A stretch of DNA of 18,808 bases from Methanoregula sp. (GCA_030653335.1 JAURZP010000369.1:1-18808); one strand, 5' to 3'; numbered from the stretch's first letter, positions 1 through 7,608 are shown. Notes: a model not told the origin generated them from the letters alone. Program-made: numbers and translations.

Positions 1-178
1 TTTAAGGATTACGAGCCTCTGCGATAATCCGTGGGGACACTCATTGGATTGCAGAACGATAAATGAAGACAGATGAGCAAAATACATGATACTCTGATGG
101 CAGTATACGCATTTACCGGTGGAATTACTGGACGTCATAGAACTGGTTGACCCGATGATGGATGCGGAAAAATTGTAA

Positions 179-229
179 CGGGCGGGAGTTTTTGTCCTGA
201 AATGTAATCAGAACCATTGCACCCGCCCG
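179..229 (-). terminator. Possible hairpin terminator downstream of the Fic gene
   Basis: CGGGCGGG at 179-186 is the exact reverse complement of CCCGCCCG at 222-229, with a 35-nt loop. It lies just beyond the Fic stop codon. Read on the minus strand, the second arm is followed by a T-rich stretch (TTACAATTTTT). The long loop makes it a weaker candidate than a classical intrinsic terminator. Confidence 0.4.
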
Positions 230-236
230 CTATGGA

Positions 237-1268
237 TCACTTTTTCCCGTATTCTGCTTTAAGCCGCAAAAATTCTTTTACTGAATAATCAATCTTCGAA
301 TTTTTGTTGGGAACCTTCATTTTTATCCTAATCTGATCGGCAACCTCTTTGTGCTGATTGAGGTAGGTGTCATAGAGCATGATTACGATTGGGCTGTAGT
401 ATCCATCATCGGCTGGCTTAATCGCATCGAGATAGTCCTTCCGGTGAGATAATCCAAGATAAATCGTTGGATACCCCTCTCTTTCAAGAATGAAATTCAT
501 AAGAGCCCTGCCGACCCTTCCATTTCCATCGGTAAACGGATGAATCAATTCAAAGCGCGTGTGAAGCAGGGTTGCAAGCTCGAACGGGTGGGTTTTTTTT
601 GCATTGGCCCGGTACCAGGAAATCAGATCCTTCATCAGATCAGGTACAATTATTGCGGGCGGGGGTTCGTACTCAACTTTTTCAATCCCAACCTGGATTT
701 GCCGGTAATCGCCCGGTGTCCTCATCAGGTTCTCCATGAGGAACGCATGCATCTTTTTGATCAATTTTTCCGAAACATCTCCCTCATAGGTCTTTAAGAA
801 ATCCCGGAGCTTCACAAAATTAAGGATTTCATAAACTTCGGAAACCTTCTTTCCCGAAGGAGAGATGTCATGCTCAAGAAGTTCCTGAACTTCCCGTGGT
901 GAGATGGTGTTACCCTCAATTGCTGTCGTGCCCTGGACATAGCGAACGAACACTGACTCAACATACCGGTAACTTTCATCCGGGTAGAGGTCTTTGAACT
1001 CAGCGTGATAATACCGAAGTGTTTCGAGTGCCGTAATTTGCTCTTTATCGATGAATTCAGCATCGTAGTGACCCACGCGATAATCTAAAAATTTTGTTAT
1101 CCTGAGAGATGTGAACTCATTCTTTTTATCGACAAACTCATTTAAGGTGATTTTATCGATTCTGCCTCCATAAAGCAGTACCGGTATTGATTTCGAGTTA
1201 ACTTTGATGCTCTCTCTAAAATAGAGATAGTTATGGCCTTTAATATTCTTTATTTCTAGTTTTATCAT
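237..1268 (-). CDS. Fic-domain protein, class II (self-inhibited) AMPylase-like
   Basis: 343 residues. The Fic signature HPFTDGNGRVGR is complete at residues 243-254, with the catalytic His at 243 and the phosphate-binding loop intact, so nucleotidyl (normally AMP) transfer to a protein hydroxyl is plausible. An inhibitory-helix motif of the [S/T]xxxE[G/N] type lies N-terminal to the Fic core (T114...E118-G119, within TTAIEGN). This is the class II arrangement, in which the Glu blocks ATP from within the same chain, so no separate antitoxin is required. A flap-like segment (QVGIEKVEY) is at 192-200. The first 60 or so residues and the last 40 (Lys-rich) are not assigned. The gene stands alone; the next gene, a TPR protein, is divergent. 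The target protein cannot be read from sequence. Confidence 0.93.
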   Translation of the reverse strand: MIKLEIKNIKGHNYLYFRESIKVNSKSIPVLLYGGRIDKITLNEFVDKKNEFTSLRITKFLDYRVGHYDAEFIDKEQITALETLRYYHAEFKDLYPDESYRYVESVFVRYVQGTTAIEGNTISPREVQELLEHDISPSGKKVSEVYEILNFVKLRDFLKTYEGDVSEKLIKKMHAFLMENLMRTPGDYRQIQVGIEKVEYEPPPAIIVPDLMKDLISWYRANAKKTHPFELATLLHTRFELIHPFTDGNGRVGRALMNFILEREGYPTIYLGLSHRKDYLDAIKPADDGYYSPIVIMLYDTYLNQHKEVADQIRIKMKVPNKNSKIDYSVKEFLRLKAEYGKK

Positions 1269-1416
1269 AGTAACAGTTTAATCGTAGTATTATACGGACA
1301 CATAAAAAAATCTATTGTTGGGTTAACTTTTAACGATGCATTATGGGGAAATATGTGATTGGGAGTGATGCCACCATCAGAACATTCATCGGGTCCAACC
1401 GGGATATTACCTTATC

Positions 1417-1836
1417 ATGCCCGATGCCCGCGACCTCTCCAACAGGGCAGTTGAACTTGCCGAGTCCGGTCAGTACGATGAGGCGCTCGCACTCGTGAAC
1501 AAGGGAATCAGACTCGATGCCAACAACGCGAGCGCGTGGTATAACAAGGGAATAATTCTTTTCAAGATGTGCAGATACCAGGACGCCCTCAATGCATTTG
1601 CACAGGCAGCGGATATCGACCCCGAATTCACCGAGGCATGGTACAACAAGGGGATGGCGTTCATGTGTAACGAAAAATATCTTGAGGCCATTCGTGCGTT
1701 TAACAAAGTGTTGAAGATCCATCCGCATGACGAGCGGGCACGCGAACAATTGGATCTGGCACAGAAGAAAATTATGGAGTCGGGTAGTTTTTCATCGTCG
1801 TCTCCGGAAAAGGATCAAACGAGATTGATCAAGTGA
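1417..1836 (+). CDS. Small tetratricopeptide-repeat protein
   Basis: 139 residues made almost entirely of TPR units: about residues 4-37, 38-71 and 72-105. Each shows the W/L-G-Y-A-F-A-P pattern, for example AWYNKGIILFKMCRYQDALN and AWYNKGMAFMCNEKYLEAIR. A polar Ser/Lys-rich tail of about 25 residues follows. There is no signal peptide or membrane segment, so it is probably a cytoplasmic protein-protein interaction scaffold. TPR proteins of this size are abundant in Methanomicrobiales, and no specific role can be assigned. The start at 1417 has no obvious Shine-Dalgarno. It is divergent from the Fic gene and followed by a gene-poor stretch and the IS21 element. Confidence 0.85.
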   Translation: MPDARDLSNRAVELAESGQYDEALALVNKGIRLDANNASAWYNKGIILFKMCRYQDALNAFAQAADIDPEFTEAWYNKGMAFMCNEKYLEAIRAFNKVLKIHPHDERAREQLDLAQKKIMESGSFSSSSPEKDQTRLIK

Positions 1837-2108
1837 GAGACCGGGGAGTATGGTACATTTTCCTACTTTATTCCTCATCGGAGATGCCTAGTATCTGGGG
1901 GTACTAAACATGAGGGAAAACAAGCCCAAATTGGGCTCATATTGCCGGATTCCGGTCCGGAACCCCCCTCTAAAATGGTCTGGTTCTTGGATGTGAAAAT
2001 AAGTGCCTTAATCTCGCTCTATTTGTAAAAATACGGCTGTATTGGGCTTGAAAAACGAAGGTCGCCAAGGCCGTTTAAATCACATTTTGTTCTCTCCGGT
2101 GTTTTACC
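1837..2108. other. Gene-free stretch between the TPR gene and IS21
   Basis: No convincing reading frame was found. It contains a short palindromic stem (AGCCCA / TGGGCT near 1924-1938) and a C-rich tract near 1964. The target site of the IS21 insertion forms its right edge. Before insertion this was continuous with 4514-4820, making an intergenic region of roughly 580 bp upstream of the first NHL gene. Confidence 0.6.
2103..2108 (+). repeat. Left target-site duplication of the IS21 element
   Basis: TTTACC directly precedes the left end of the element and is repeated immediately after the right end. Six base pairs is within the 4-8 bp range known for IS21. Confidence 0.8.
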
Positions 2109-2170
2109 TGTTTTCGCCAATTCGTTTTTGATCCACTAAACGCGAAAACGCCAATTCAATTTTGATCCAC
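2109..2170 (+). repeat. Left end of IS21: two tandem transposase-binding-type repeats
   Basis: Two 22-bp copies lie at 2115-2136 and 2149-2170. Both begin CGCCAATTC and end TTTTGATCCAC, and they differ at two positions. The same unit occurs inverted, also twice, at the right end. Multiple internal repeats at each end are a known IS21 trait and are thought to be IstA binding sites. Confidence 0.85.
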
Positions 2171-2229
2171 CTCAAGACAAGTTCCACCCAATAACGATAT
2201 CAAGCGAGGTGGGACGTGAGGTGAAAACA

Positions 2230-3699
2230 ATGACAGACATACGCAAGATAGTGGAATTGCATGAACTCGGTGATTCAAAACGAGAAGTAGCCCGGGAAAC
2301 CCGGTCATCCCGGAACACTGTAAAGAAATACATCAACCGTGTAAAAAATGTCCGGGAAGGAAAAGAGACCGAAATACTCCCTAAAAACCGGAAAATCATT
2401 CAACCCCCTCGTGTAGTAACCCCGGAAGTAGTCGAAAAGATTCACCGGCACCTTAAAACGAACCTGACCCGTCCAAAGAAGCAACGACTCAACGCGAAAA
2501 GAATCCATGAACTGCTCCGAAAGGACGGGCATAAACTCAGTTACAGCAGCGTCAAGCAGAAAGTAGCCGACTGGAAAAAGGAACACGGACCCCGGGAAGT
2601 GTATATCCTTCAGCAGCCAAAGCAAGGAGAACGAGCCGAATTTGACTGGGGCAGAGTTGATCTCTGCATAGGCGGAGTGTGGTCAAAATATCATTCGGCC
2701 GGCATGGTCCTGAATCATTCGCTGTATCGCGTGAGTCGTCTTTACTCTCGTGAAACGTTACTGGAAGTGATCCAGGCGCACATAGAATTCTTCAACGAGC
2801 TCAACGCAGTACCGCCAAAAATGGTATATGACCAGATGTCTACCGTCTACAACTCAAAGACAAAACAGATCAACGAACGATTTTTAGAATTTGCTACGCA
2901 TTACGGATTTACTCCGGTGATCTGTAATCCGGGCTCGCCCCAGGAAAAGGGTACCGATGAACAAAGCATCGGTTATGTAAGACGGATGGCATTTGCTGAA
3001 AGAACGTCGTTTGATACTCTTGACGACGCAAATGCGTGGTTAAAACAACGACTTCTTGAGATCAATGGCGCTCCAGTACATCGTCGGGTCCTTACACCCA
3101 TTGAAGGACTCGAACTGGAACGACCGGCAATGCATCCGCTACCGGTTCTTGAATTCAGTAACTACGTCCTCATACGAGCATCGATCTCTAAATATTCGTT
3201 TGTTACCTGCGATACGAATTATTATTCAGTCCCAGATACGTACCGGCCTCGTCATATTACCCTGCGGCTGTATGAAAACACGATTGAATTGCTAGACGGG
3301 GATGCCATAATCGCCACACATCAGCGCCTGCGAGGTAAGAAAGAATATTGCCTGAACATTGCCCATTTCGTAAAAACATTTCACCGGAAACCCGGTGCCA
3401 TACGCAACGCTAAAGTGGTGGCGAATCTCGATATAAAGATCCGCGAGTTGTTCAACCGGTATTACCAGAACGAACCAAAAGAGTTCCTGCCGATTCTCGA
3501 CCTGATTAAAAACTCATCAGAACAAGCACTGAGCTACGCCATTGACACTCTGGCAGAACAGGAAATATTCCCTACCTGCGATGCACTAAGGTTCATTATC
3601 TGGCAACAGGAACAGATGCTCCAGCCGTTCTCTATAACCGACAGTTTCTGCGTAGATGAACCGCAACTGTCTGCGTTCGATCAGTTGATCGGAGGCTGA
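2230..3699 (+). CDS. istA: IS21-family transposase IstA
   Basis: 489 residues from the ATG at 2230. That start is preferred over the in-frame GTGs at 2209 and 2221 because GAGGTGA lies 5 nt upstream of it. An N-terminal helix-turn-helix (about residues 3-37: GDSKREVARETRSSRNTVKK) is followed by an integrase-type DDE core. The expected acidic residues are present: D139 in AEFDWG, D201 in VYDQMS and E244 in QEKGTDEQ. The C-terminal half resembles the beta-rich and helical region of IstA. The protein carries out DNA cleavage and strand transfer and works with the AAA+ helper IstB encoded directly downstream. Length is normal for the family, with no frameshift. Confidence 0.96.
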   Translation: MTDIRKIVELHELGDSKREVARETRSSRNTVKKYINRVKNVREGKETEILPKNRKIIQPPRVVTPEVVEKIHRHLKTNLTRPKKQRLNAKRIHELLRKDGHKLSYSSVKQKVADWKKEHGPREVYILQQPKQGERAEFDWGRVDLCIGGVWSKYHSAGMVLNHSLYRVSRLYSRETLLEVIQAHIEFFNELNAVPPKMVYDQMSTVYNSKTKQINERFLEFATHYGFTPVICNPGSPQEKGTDEQSIGYVRRMAFAERTSFDTLDDANAWLKQRLLEINGAPVHRRVLTPIEGLELERPAMHPLPVLEFSNYVLIRASISKYSFVTCDTNYYSVPDTYRPRHITLRLYENTIELLDGDAIIATHQRLRGKKEYCLNIAHFVKTFHRKPGAIRNAKVVANLDIKIRELFNRYYQNEPKEFLPILDLIKNSSEQALSYAIDTLAEQEIFPTCDALRFIIWQQEQMLQPFSITDSFCVDEPQLSAFDQLIGG

Positions 3700-3700
3700 T

Positions 3701-4411
3701 ATGATGGTATCTCCCCTTGCTGATCTGTGCAAACAACTCCACATCTCCGGAGTCTACGAATATTATTGCGAATCTGCTTCTGTAAACGATGACCTTGAAT
3801 CGTTTTTGATCGCTGCTCTTCAGGCCGAACTTGATGCCCGTATGCTGAACCGGCAGATGAAAATCTTGCGGGAAGCGGGGTTTCCAACGAAGAAACGGTT
3901 CGAAGATCTGGTGCCGGAATCACTCCCGGAAGATGGTCGAAAAGCGCTCTCTGAACTGAAGTCTCTGGGATTTGTTCAGGAACACAAAAATGTGATCCTG
4001 CTCGGGAACTCGGGTACGGGAAAAACACATCTCGCTATTGCTACCGGCATGCTTGCCTGCGAGCATAATTACCGTGTGATGTTCCGGACTGCTGCGGGAC
4101 TGGTTAATGAGATGATTGAAGCCCGGCAGGATAACCGGCTGTCTACGCTTATGCACCAGTTTAAAAAAATCGATCTTCTTATTCTCGATGAACTCGGGTA
4201 TATCACGTTCGATCTGGCGGCGGCTGAACTGGTGTTCCAACTGCTGGCTGCACGCTATGAATCTTCCAGTACGATCATTACGACAAATCTCTCATTCTCT
4301 GATTGGATCAAAATCTTCCACGACAAGAGTCTGACTGCGGCTATTCTTGACAGGATTACTCATCGCTCTGCCATTATTAACATGAACGGCGTGAGTTTCA
4401 GGAGACGATAG
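3701..4411 (+). CDS. istB: IS21-family helper ATPase IstB
   Basis: 236 residues, DnaC-like AAA+ ATPase. Walker A is GNSGTGKT at 102-109, Walker B is LLILDE at 159-164, and a sensor-1-like TIITTN follows at 191-196. The C-terminus (HRSAIINMNGVSFRRR) matches the usual IstB ending. IstB assembles on target DNA and directs and stimulates the IstA transposase. It starts one base after the istA stop, with GGAGG (3691-3695) inside the end of istA as its ribosome-binding site; ATG 3704 is an alternative start. It is slightly shorter than typical 250-residue IstB proteins but has all core motifs. Confidence 0.96.
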   Translation: MMVSPLADLCKQLHISGVYEYYCESASVNDDLESFLIAALQAELDARMLNRQMKILREAGFPTKKRFEDLVPESLPEDGRKALSELKSLGFVQEHKNVILLGNSGTGKTHLAIATGMLACEHNYRVMFRTAAGLVNEMIEARQDNRLSTLMHQFKKIDLLILDELGYITFDLAAAELVFQLLAARYESSSTIITTNLSFSDWIKIFHDKSLTAAILDRITHRSAIINMNGVSFRRR

Positions 4412-4455
4412 CTGCGTGAGGTTTATCTGTTCCACAGCCTTTTGTGTTATATAGG

Positions 4456-4507
4456 GTGGATCAATTTCGGATTGGCGCTCTGGATCACTTTTGAGTTGGC
4501 GAAAACA
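4456..4507 (-). repeat. Right end of IS21: two inverted copies of the terminal unit
   Basis: Inverted copies of the left-end 22-mer lie at 4456-4477 (GTGGATCAATTTC...TTGGCG) and 4480-4501 (CTGGATCACTTTT...TTGGCG). The centre-to-centre period is 24 bp here against 34 bp at the left end, so the two ends are not equivalent. Confidence 0.85.
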
Positions 4508-4513
4508 TTTACC
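4508..4513 (+). repeat. Right target-site duplication of the IS21 element
   Basis: TTTACC follows the terminal CA of the element. The next five bases, TGTTT, also match the first five bases of the IS left end, so the exact junction could be argued by a few bases. The 12-bp perfect outer inverted repeat favours the assignment given. Confidence 0.8.
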
Positions 4514-4754
4514 TGTTTGAGGAGAGATCTGCCCTAAAAAGGGTCGTTATCGAGGTCGTTTTTTTGGGTCGGGGAAATTGGGTATATTACCCGATATTTG
4601 AGTTCTACAGGGGTGGAATTTGACGACTAGGTGGACCGAGCATGCTCAAACATACTTCGCGAAACAGCTGGGGGGGGACAGTGTCCAAATCCGCTCGTCA
4701 GTTAAACCAACCATGATGCCAACCGGTTTTCAAGATAGTGGGGGAGTGACTCTT
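4514..4754. other. Gene-free stretch between IS21 and the NHL gene promoter
   Basis: No supported gene was found. It holds a T7 tract at about 4560-4566, a short palindrome GGGTATATTACCC (4580-4592), a G8 run followed by GGACAGTGTCC near 4672-4685, and repeated GGTCG words around 4545-4575. None of these could be assigned a function. Confidence 0.5.
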
Positions 4755-4820
4755 TTTTGACCCAAACTTATTTCGCATTATGAACCAATTTTCGAACAAA
4801 GATATTGCTGAGGTTCATAC
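4755..4820 (+). promoter_or_regulatory. Promoter/leader shared with the second NHL gene
   Basis: The block beginning TTTTGACCCA and continuing ACTTATTTCGCATTA (ending 4780) recurs at 9430-9455 with two substitutions. In both copies it starts exactly 66 bp before the GTG start. The Shine-Dalgarno TGAGGT (4809-4814), 6 nt before GTG, is also shared. The AT-rich CTTATTT may act as box A, although it is a poor match to TTTAWATA. Confidence 0.65.
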
Positions 4821-6161
4821 GTGTCAAATAATTTCATGCAAGGTAAATCAATCGTGAAAAATTCGGTGAAAATTCTTTTGTGCATTTTCCTGTTGCTCGT
4901 GCTTGTGCAGGGGGTTCAAGCAGCAGAAACGTATGTGTTCGTGACCAAATGGGGATCATCGGGGTCAGGAGATGGGCAGTTCAATTCAATGGATGCCGTT
5001 GCAATTGATTCGTCCGGTAATGTGTATGTTGTGGACACGAACCAAAATAGGATCCAGAAATTTAGTTCAACCGGTAATTTTTTAGGTAAATGGGGATCTT
5101 TGGGTAGTGAAGACGGCCTGTTCAATCACCCTGAAGGTATCGCAGTGGATTCATCTGGCAATGTCTACGTTGGTGACACCCGTAACTATCGAATCCAAAA
5201 ATTTAGTTCAACCGGTAATTTTTTAGGTAAATTTGGTTCGCGGGGGTCAAATGATGGGCAGTTTAATAGTTACGCCAAATCTGTTGCGGTAGATTCGTCG
5301 GACAATGTATATGTTGCGGAAATGCATAACGGTCGGATACAGAAATTTAGTTCAACCGGGATATTTTTAGGTAGGTGGGGATCAGAGGGATCGGGAGACG
5401 GGCAGTTTAATAACCCATATGCTATCGCAGTTGATTCATCTGGCAATGTATATGTTGTTGACAGAGATAACCATCGGATCCAGAAATTTAGTTCAACCGG
5501 TAATTTTTTAGGTAAATGGGGATCTTTTGGTAGCGAAGACGGGCAGTTCAATTACCCCGCTGCTGTTGCGGTAGATTCATCTGGCAATGTATACATTGGA
5601 GACTCGTATAACAGTAGGATCCAGAAATTCAGTTCAACCGGTAATTTTTTAGGTAAATGGGGTTCTCAGGGATTGGAAGCCGGGCGGTTCCTCTATCCCA
5701 ATGGTGTCGCAATTGATTCGTTCGGTAATTTGTATGTTGTGGACTCACCCTACCATGGAGTTCAGAAGTTCGCGGTTCAGATTTCAACCCCAACGCCCAC
5801 ACCAACTCCGACAACTGTTCCAACAACGGTACCTACAACCACAATCACTACTGTTTCAACGACAATTCCTACAACTCAACATACTACTGCGGTCACTACT
5901 GGTTCAACAACTACATTTACCACAGTCCAGACCCCCACGCAAACAACGGCAATAACAACAATTCCAACCTCAATACCAACAACAGGACAAACAACCAGTA
6001 TTACGACAGTACCAACAGCCCGTACCCCAAGACCAACGGCAACGGTGAATCATTCCGCCACGATTGAGAGATTAGAGAAACAAATTGCCGAACAAAACAC
6101 AAAAATCGAAGAACAAGGGAACTGGATCGATCAAATTCTTAGGTTTTTAGGTCTGAAATAA
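4821..6161 (+). CDS. Secreted six-bladed NHL-repeat beta-propeller protein, copy 1
   Basis: 446 residues. The hydrophobic N-terminal segment (about 16-34, KILLCIFLLLVLVQGVQA) looks like a Sec signal peptide cleaved near AAE. Six NHL repeats of 47-48 residues span about residues 42-325, each with W/F-G-S-x-G, DGQFN, a V-D-S-S-GNVYV core and RIQKFSSTG, enough for one closed propeller. A Thr/Pro-rich, probably extended and glycosylated stalk follows (about 328-412). The end is a short coiled coil (IERLEKQIAEQNTKIEEQ) and an amphipathic tail (ILRFLGLK). It is probably an envelope or extracellular binding protein; the ligand is unknown. The GTG start is supported by TGAGGT at 6-nt spacing and by conservation with copy 2 at 9496. 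The third blade is one residue longer. Confidence 0.92.
   Translation: MSNNFMQGKSIVKNSVKILLCIFLLLVLVQGVQAAETYVFVTKWGSSGSGDGQFNSMDAVAIDSSGNVYVVDTNQNRIQKFSSTGNFLGKWGSLGSEDGLFNHPEGIAVDSSGNVYVGDTRNYRIQKFSSTGNFLGKFGSRGSNDGQFNSYAKSVAVDSSDNVYVAEMHNGRIQKFSSTGIFLGRWGSEGSGDGQFNNPYAIAVDSSGNVYVVDRDNHRIQKFSSTGNFLGKWGSFGSEDGQFNYPAAVAVDSSGNVYIGDSYNSRIQKFSSTGNFLGKWGSQGLEAGRFLYPNGVAIDSFGNLYVVDSPYHGVQKFAVQISTPTPTPTPTTVPTTVPTTTITTVSTTIPTTQHTTAVTTGSTTTFTTVQTPTQTTAITTIPTSIPTTGQTTSITTVPTARTPRPTATVNHSATIERLEKQIAEQNTKIEEQGNWIDQILRFLGLK
4950..5780 (+). repeat. Tandem 141-144-bp blade repeats in NHL gene 1
   Basis: The blades are repetitive at DNA as well as protein level. A block of about 50 bp starting at 5051 (GATCCAGAAATTTAGTTCAA...) recurs exactly at 5477, three blades (426 bp) later. 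Partial copies lie at 5192, 5336 and 5620. Such identity, including third codon positions, points to recent blade duplication or conversion. Confidence 0.85.
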
Positions 6162-6168
6162 TTTTTTT
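6162..6168 (+). terminator. Oligo-T terminator after NHL gene 1
   Basis: A T7 run begins immediately after the TAA stop of the gene. The same TAA-T7 arrangement occurs after the paralogue at 10891. U-rich tracts are the usual archaeal termination signal. It also lies between two convergent genes. Confidence 0.6.
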
Positions 6169-6176
6169 AAACTATT

Positions 6177-7013
6177 TCACAACTGTCCACCAATACAGGC
6201 AACATATTTCCCGGATTCGGTGATAGTAATAATATTATTTCTTCCAGAGCGTTTACGCTGAATATAGCCGCTAGCTTCAAGATTTCCAAGATATTTCTTT
6301 TCCAATTTAATGTTTTGTGTAATACTTTCGGCGCGTTTATTTACGGATTTCCCCTCGGATGTGGGGATACTCTTGGTTGGTTTTCCAATATCCGCCAACT
6401 TGGTTTCAAACCCTTCGACACCATTATCATGCAAATAATCTCTTAGTTCGGTGGAACGTATCCCTCGATTCTCCTGATACAATTTAACAAGAATTTTCTG
6501 ACTGACATCATCCGGTAAATCAAACTCAAAATTTTCAAATCTGAATGTCTCACCCTTCTTACAAATACTCAGGCCATGCTCCAGGAAATCACTATTGTTC
6601 AAAGAGTAATCCTCCGCAGAAACGTAATAGACATCTGCCCCGTGGACCATTCCCGCAAGGGCAGCCCCTATCGAGGTTTTCCTGCCGCATGCAGACATGT
6701 TGATCTGAACTTTGTTACCCTTTGCCTGTTCGTCCTTGATGATTGCTGATATTTGTTTCATGACTTCCAAGAGATCAAAAAGCTGTACTTCCCGAACAAT
6801 TGGTTTAATCTTTTTTTCATTATTAAAAAAGTCAAAGACTTTGTTCGTGAAATGTACCTGTCGCGATACCATTTCATCTTCATATTTGCCGGTATTTTTT
6901 GTAATTGATAGAATATAGACCCGGTCAACACTGCGTTTCTTGAACGGTGCAACAGCCCGGTCATACTCATGACCGAGCGGGATAATATGCACATTATCCT
7001 GAAGGGCTGCCAT
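6177..7013 (-). CDS. CARF-like ligand-sensing winged-helix regulator (DUF6293/HFX_2341-like)
   Basis: 278 residues from the ATG at 7013; an in-frame ATG at 7031 would add six residues (MTLICY). The N-terminal 160 or so residues resemble a Rossmann-type CARF domain: an opening strand (VHIIPLGHEYDRAV), a central strand plus loop (VQINMSACGRKTSIGAALAG) and a following strand (GADVYYVSAE). The remaining 120 or so form a helical, probably winged-helix DNA-binding domain, with LVKLYQENRGIRSTELRDYL and, at the end, YLGNLEASGYIQRKRSGRNN. The family is known mainly from Archaea and is thought to couple a small nucleotide-like ligand to transcription. No CRISPR array or cas gene is visible here. It is divergent from the OB-fold/HhH pair, suggesting it controls that pair and itself. 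The family assignment is from recall of sequence style, not a search. Confidence 0.75.
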   Translation of the reverse strand: MAALQDNVHIIPLGHEYDRAVAPFKKRSVDRVYILSITKNTGKYEDEMVSRQVHFTNKVFDFFNNEKKIKPIVREVQLFDLLEVMKQISAIIKDEQAKGNKVQINMSACGRKTSIGAALAGMVHGADVYYVSAEDYSLNNSDFLEHGLSICKKGETFRFENFEFDLPDDVSQKILVKLYQENRGIRSTELRDYLHDNGVEGFETKLADIGKPTKSIPTSEGKSVNKRAESITQNIKLEKKYLGNLEASGYIQRKRSGRNNIITITESGKYVACIGGQL

Positions 7014-7020
7014 ATAGCAT

Positions 7021-7056
7021 ATTAATGTCATTAATGTTATTAATGTTATTGATAAT
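7021..7056 (-). promoter_or_regulatory. 9-bp direct repeats over the regulator promoter (candidate operator)
   Basis: ATTAATGTC (7021-7029), ATTAATGTT (7030-7038), ATTAATGTT (7039-7047) and a diverged ATTGATAAT (7048-7056) are in perfect 9-bp register. Read on the minus strand, the ATTAATAA part lies about 25-32 bp upstream of ATG 7013, where box A of a leaderless gene would be. Binding here by the regulator would autoregulate it and could also affect the divergent genes. Confidence 0.5.
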
Positions 7057-7100
7057 ATTCTAAAACGACTTTACGTTATTCCGGATTCATTTCTTTGTAT

Positions 7101-7131
7101 CCAAGGAGGATCTCAAGAAAAATCTCCTTGG
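7101..7131 (+). promoter_or_regulatory. Leader hairpin before the OB-fold gene
   Basis: CCAAGGAG (7101-7108) and CTCCTTGG (7124-7131) form a perfect 8-bp stem with a 15-nt loop. The left arm contains a strong Shine-Dalgarno-like AGGAGG (7104-7109). The actual ribosome-binding site for the gene, GAGG (7133-7136), begins 2 nt after the stem. The element could be an RNA hairpin affecting translation or a DNA operator. Confidence 0.5.
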
Positions 7132-7143
7132 CGAGGAATTGAA

Positions 7144-7572
7144 ATGAGAACCGACATACAACCTTTGGAAGGAAGAAGGGCAACCTTCATCGCCACATTC
7201 TCCAGGAGAGATAACTTCAGGACGAAGTGGGGATTTCGGGTGAAGATATTACTGAAACACATCAAAGATGTGCAATCCAAACCTTTGTTCGATCACGTAT
7301 CTATCACTGATCAATCATCACTGCAGCAGATGAGCCTCCTGAAAGAAGGAGATCTTATCGTGTTCTCTGCTGTGGTGAGAGAGTATCAACGAGGTTATCA
7401 TGGAGATGATATTGACCTCCGACTAAAACATCCGGAATCTGTCGATTATATGCTTTATGATATTCGTGACATCGAAAAAAAGAATCTTGACGTCCGAACT
7501 AAGAAAATCCCTCTGGACCTTGGATTTAAAAAACTGATGGAAAATAAATTCATATCTCTCGGTGTAGCATAA
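7144..7572 (+). CDS. Small protein, probable OB-fold nucleic-acid-binding
   Basis: 142 residues, no signal peptide or membrane segment. The pattern is that of a small beta-barrel: RRATFIATFSRR, then a strand pair around GFRVKILLKHIKDV, then PLFDHVSI, then KEGDLIVFSAVVREYQRGYHG (a 'GD-I-F-A-V' strand and loop) and DYMLYDIRDIEK. This resembles uncharacterised OB-fold-like proteins seen on plasmids, viruses and integrated elements, often near DNA-processing genes; the comparison is from recall. The C-terminal 30 or so residues are Lys-rich and may be helical. The start is at ATG 7144 with GAGG 7 nt upstream. It is followed after 36 nt by the HhH-type gene, probably on the same transcript. Single-stranded DNA or RNA binding is an inference. 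Confidence 0.6.
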   Translation: MRTDIQPLEGRRATFIATFSRRDNFRTKWGFRVKILLKHIKDVQSKPLFDHVSITDQSSLQQMSLLKEGDLIVFSAVVREYQRGYHGDDIDLRLKHPESVDYMLYDIRDIEKKNLDVRTKKIPLDLGFKKLMENKFISLGVA

Positions 7573-7608
7573 GGCAATACGAACTGAACAAACTAATAGG
7601 TGAAAGTT

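Larger units (their letters stand above)
2109..4507 (+). mobile_element. IS21-family insertion sequence, apparently complete
   Basis: A 2399-bp element with outer ends TGTTTTCGCCAA (2109-2120) and its exact reverse complement TTGGCGAAAACA (4496-4507), in the TG...CA form typical of IS21. It is flanked by a 6-bp direct repeat TTTACC (2103-2108 and 4508-4513), consistent with a target-site duplication. It encodes istA and istB in tandem, both intact. Its length lies within the usual IS21 range of about 1.75-2.6 kb. The intact ends, genes and duplication indicate a fairly recent and possibly active insertion. It lies about 310 bp upstream of the first NHL-propeller gene. Confidence 0.93.

Noticed and set aside
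98..178. Short open frame ending LVDPMMDAEKL on the plus strand, possibly the tail of a decayed gene
   Set aside because: Only 26 codons with an in-frame stop just before, no start or ribosome-binding site and no recognisable family; the amino-acid pattern alone is not enough.
4950..5780. Regularly spaced repeats that could be mistaken for a CRISPR array
   Set aside because: The 141-144-bp period keeps one reading frame and encodes NHL blades; the 'spacers' are coding and similar to each other.
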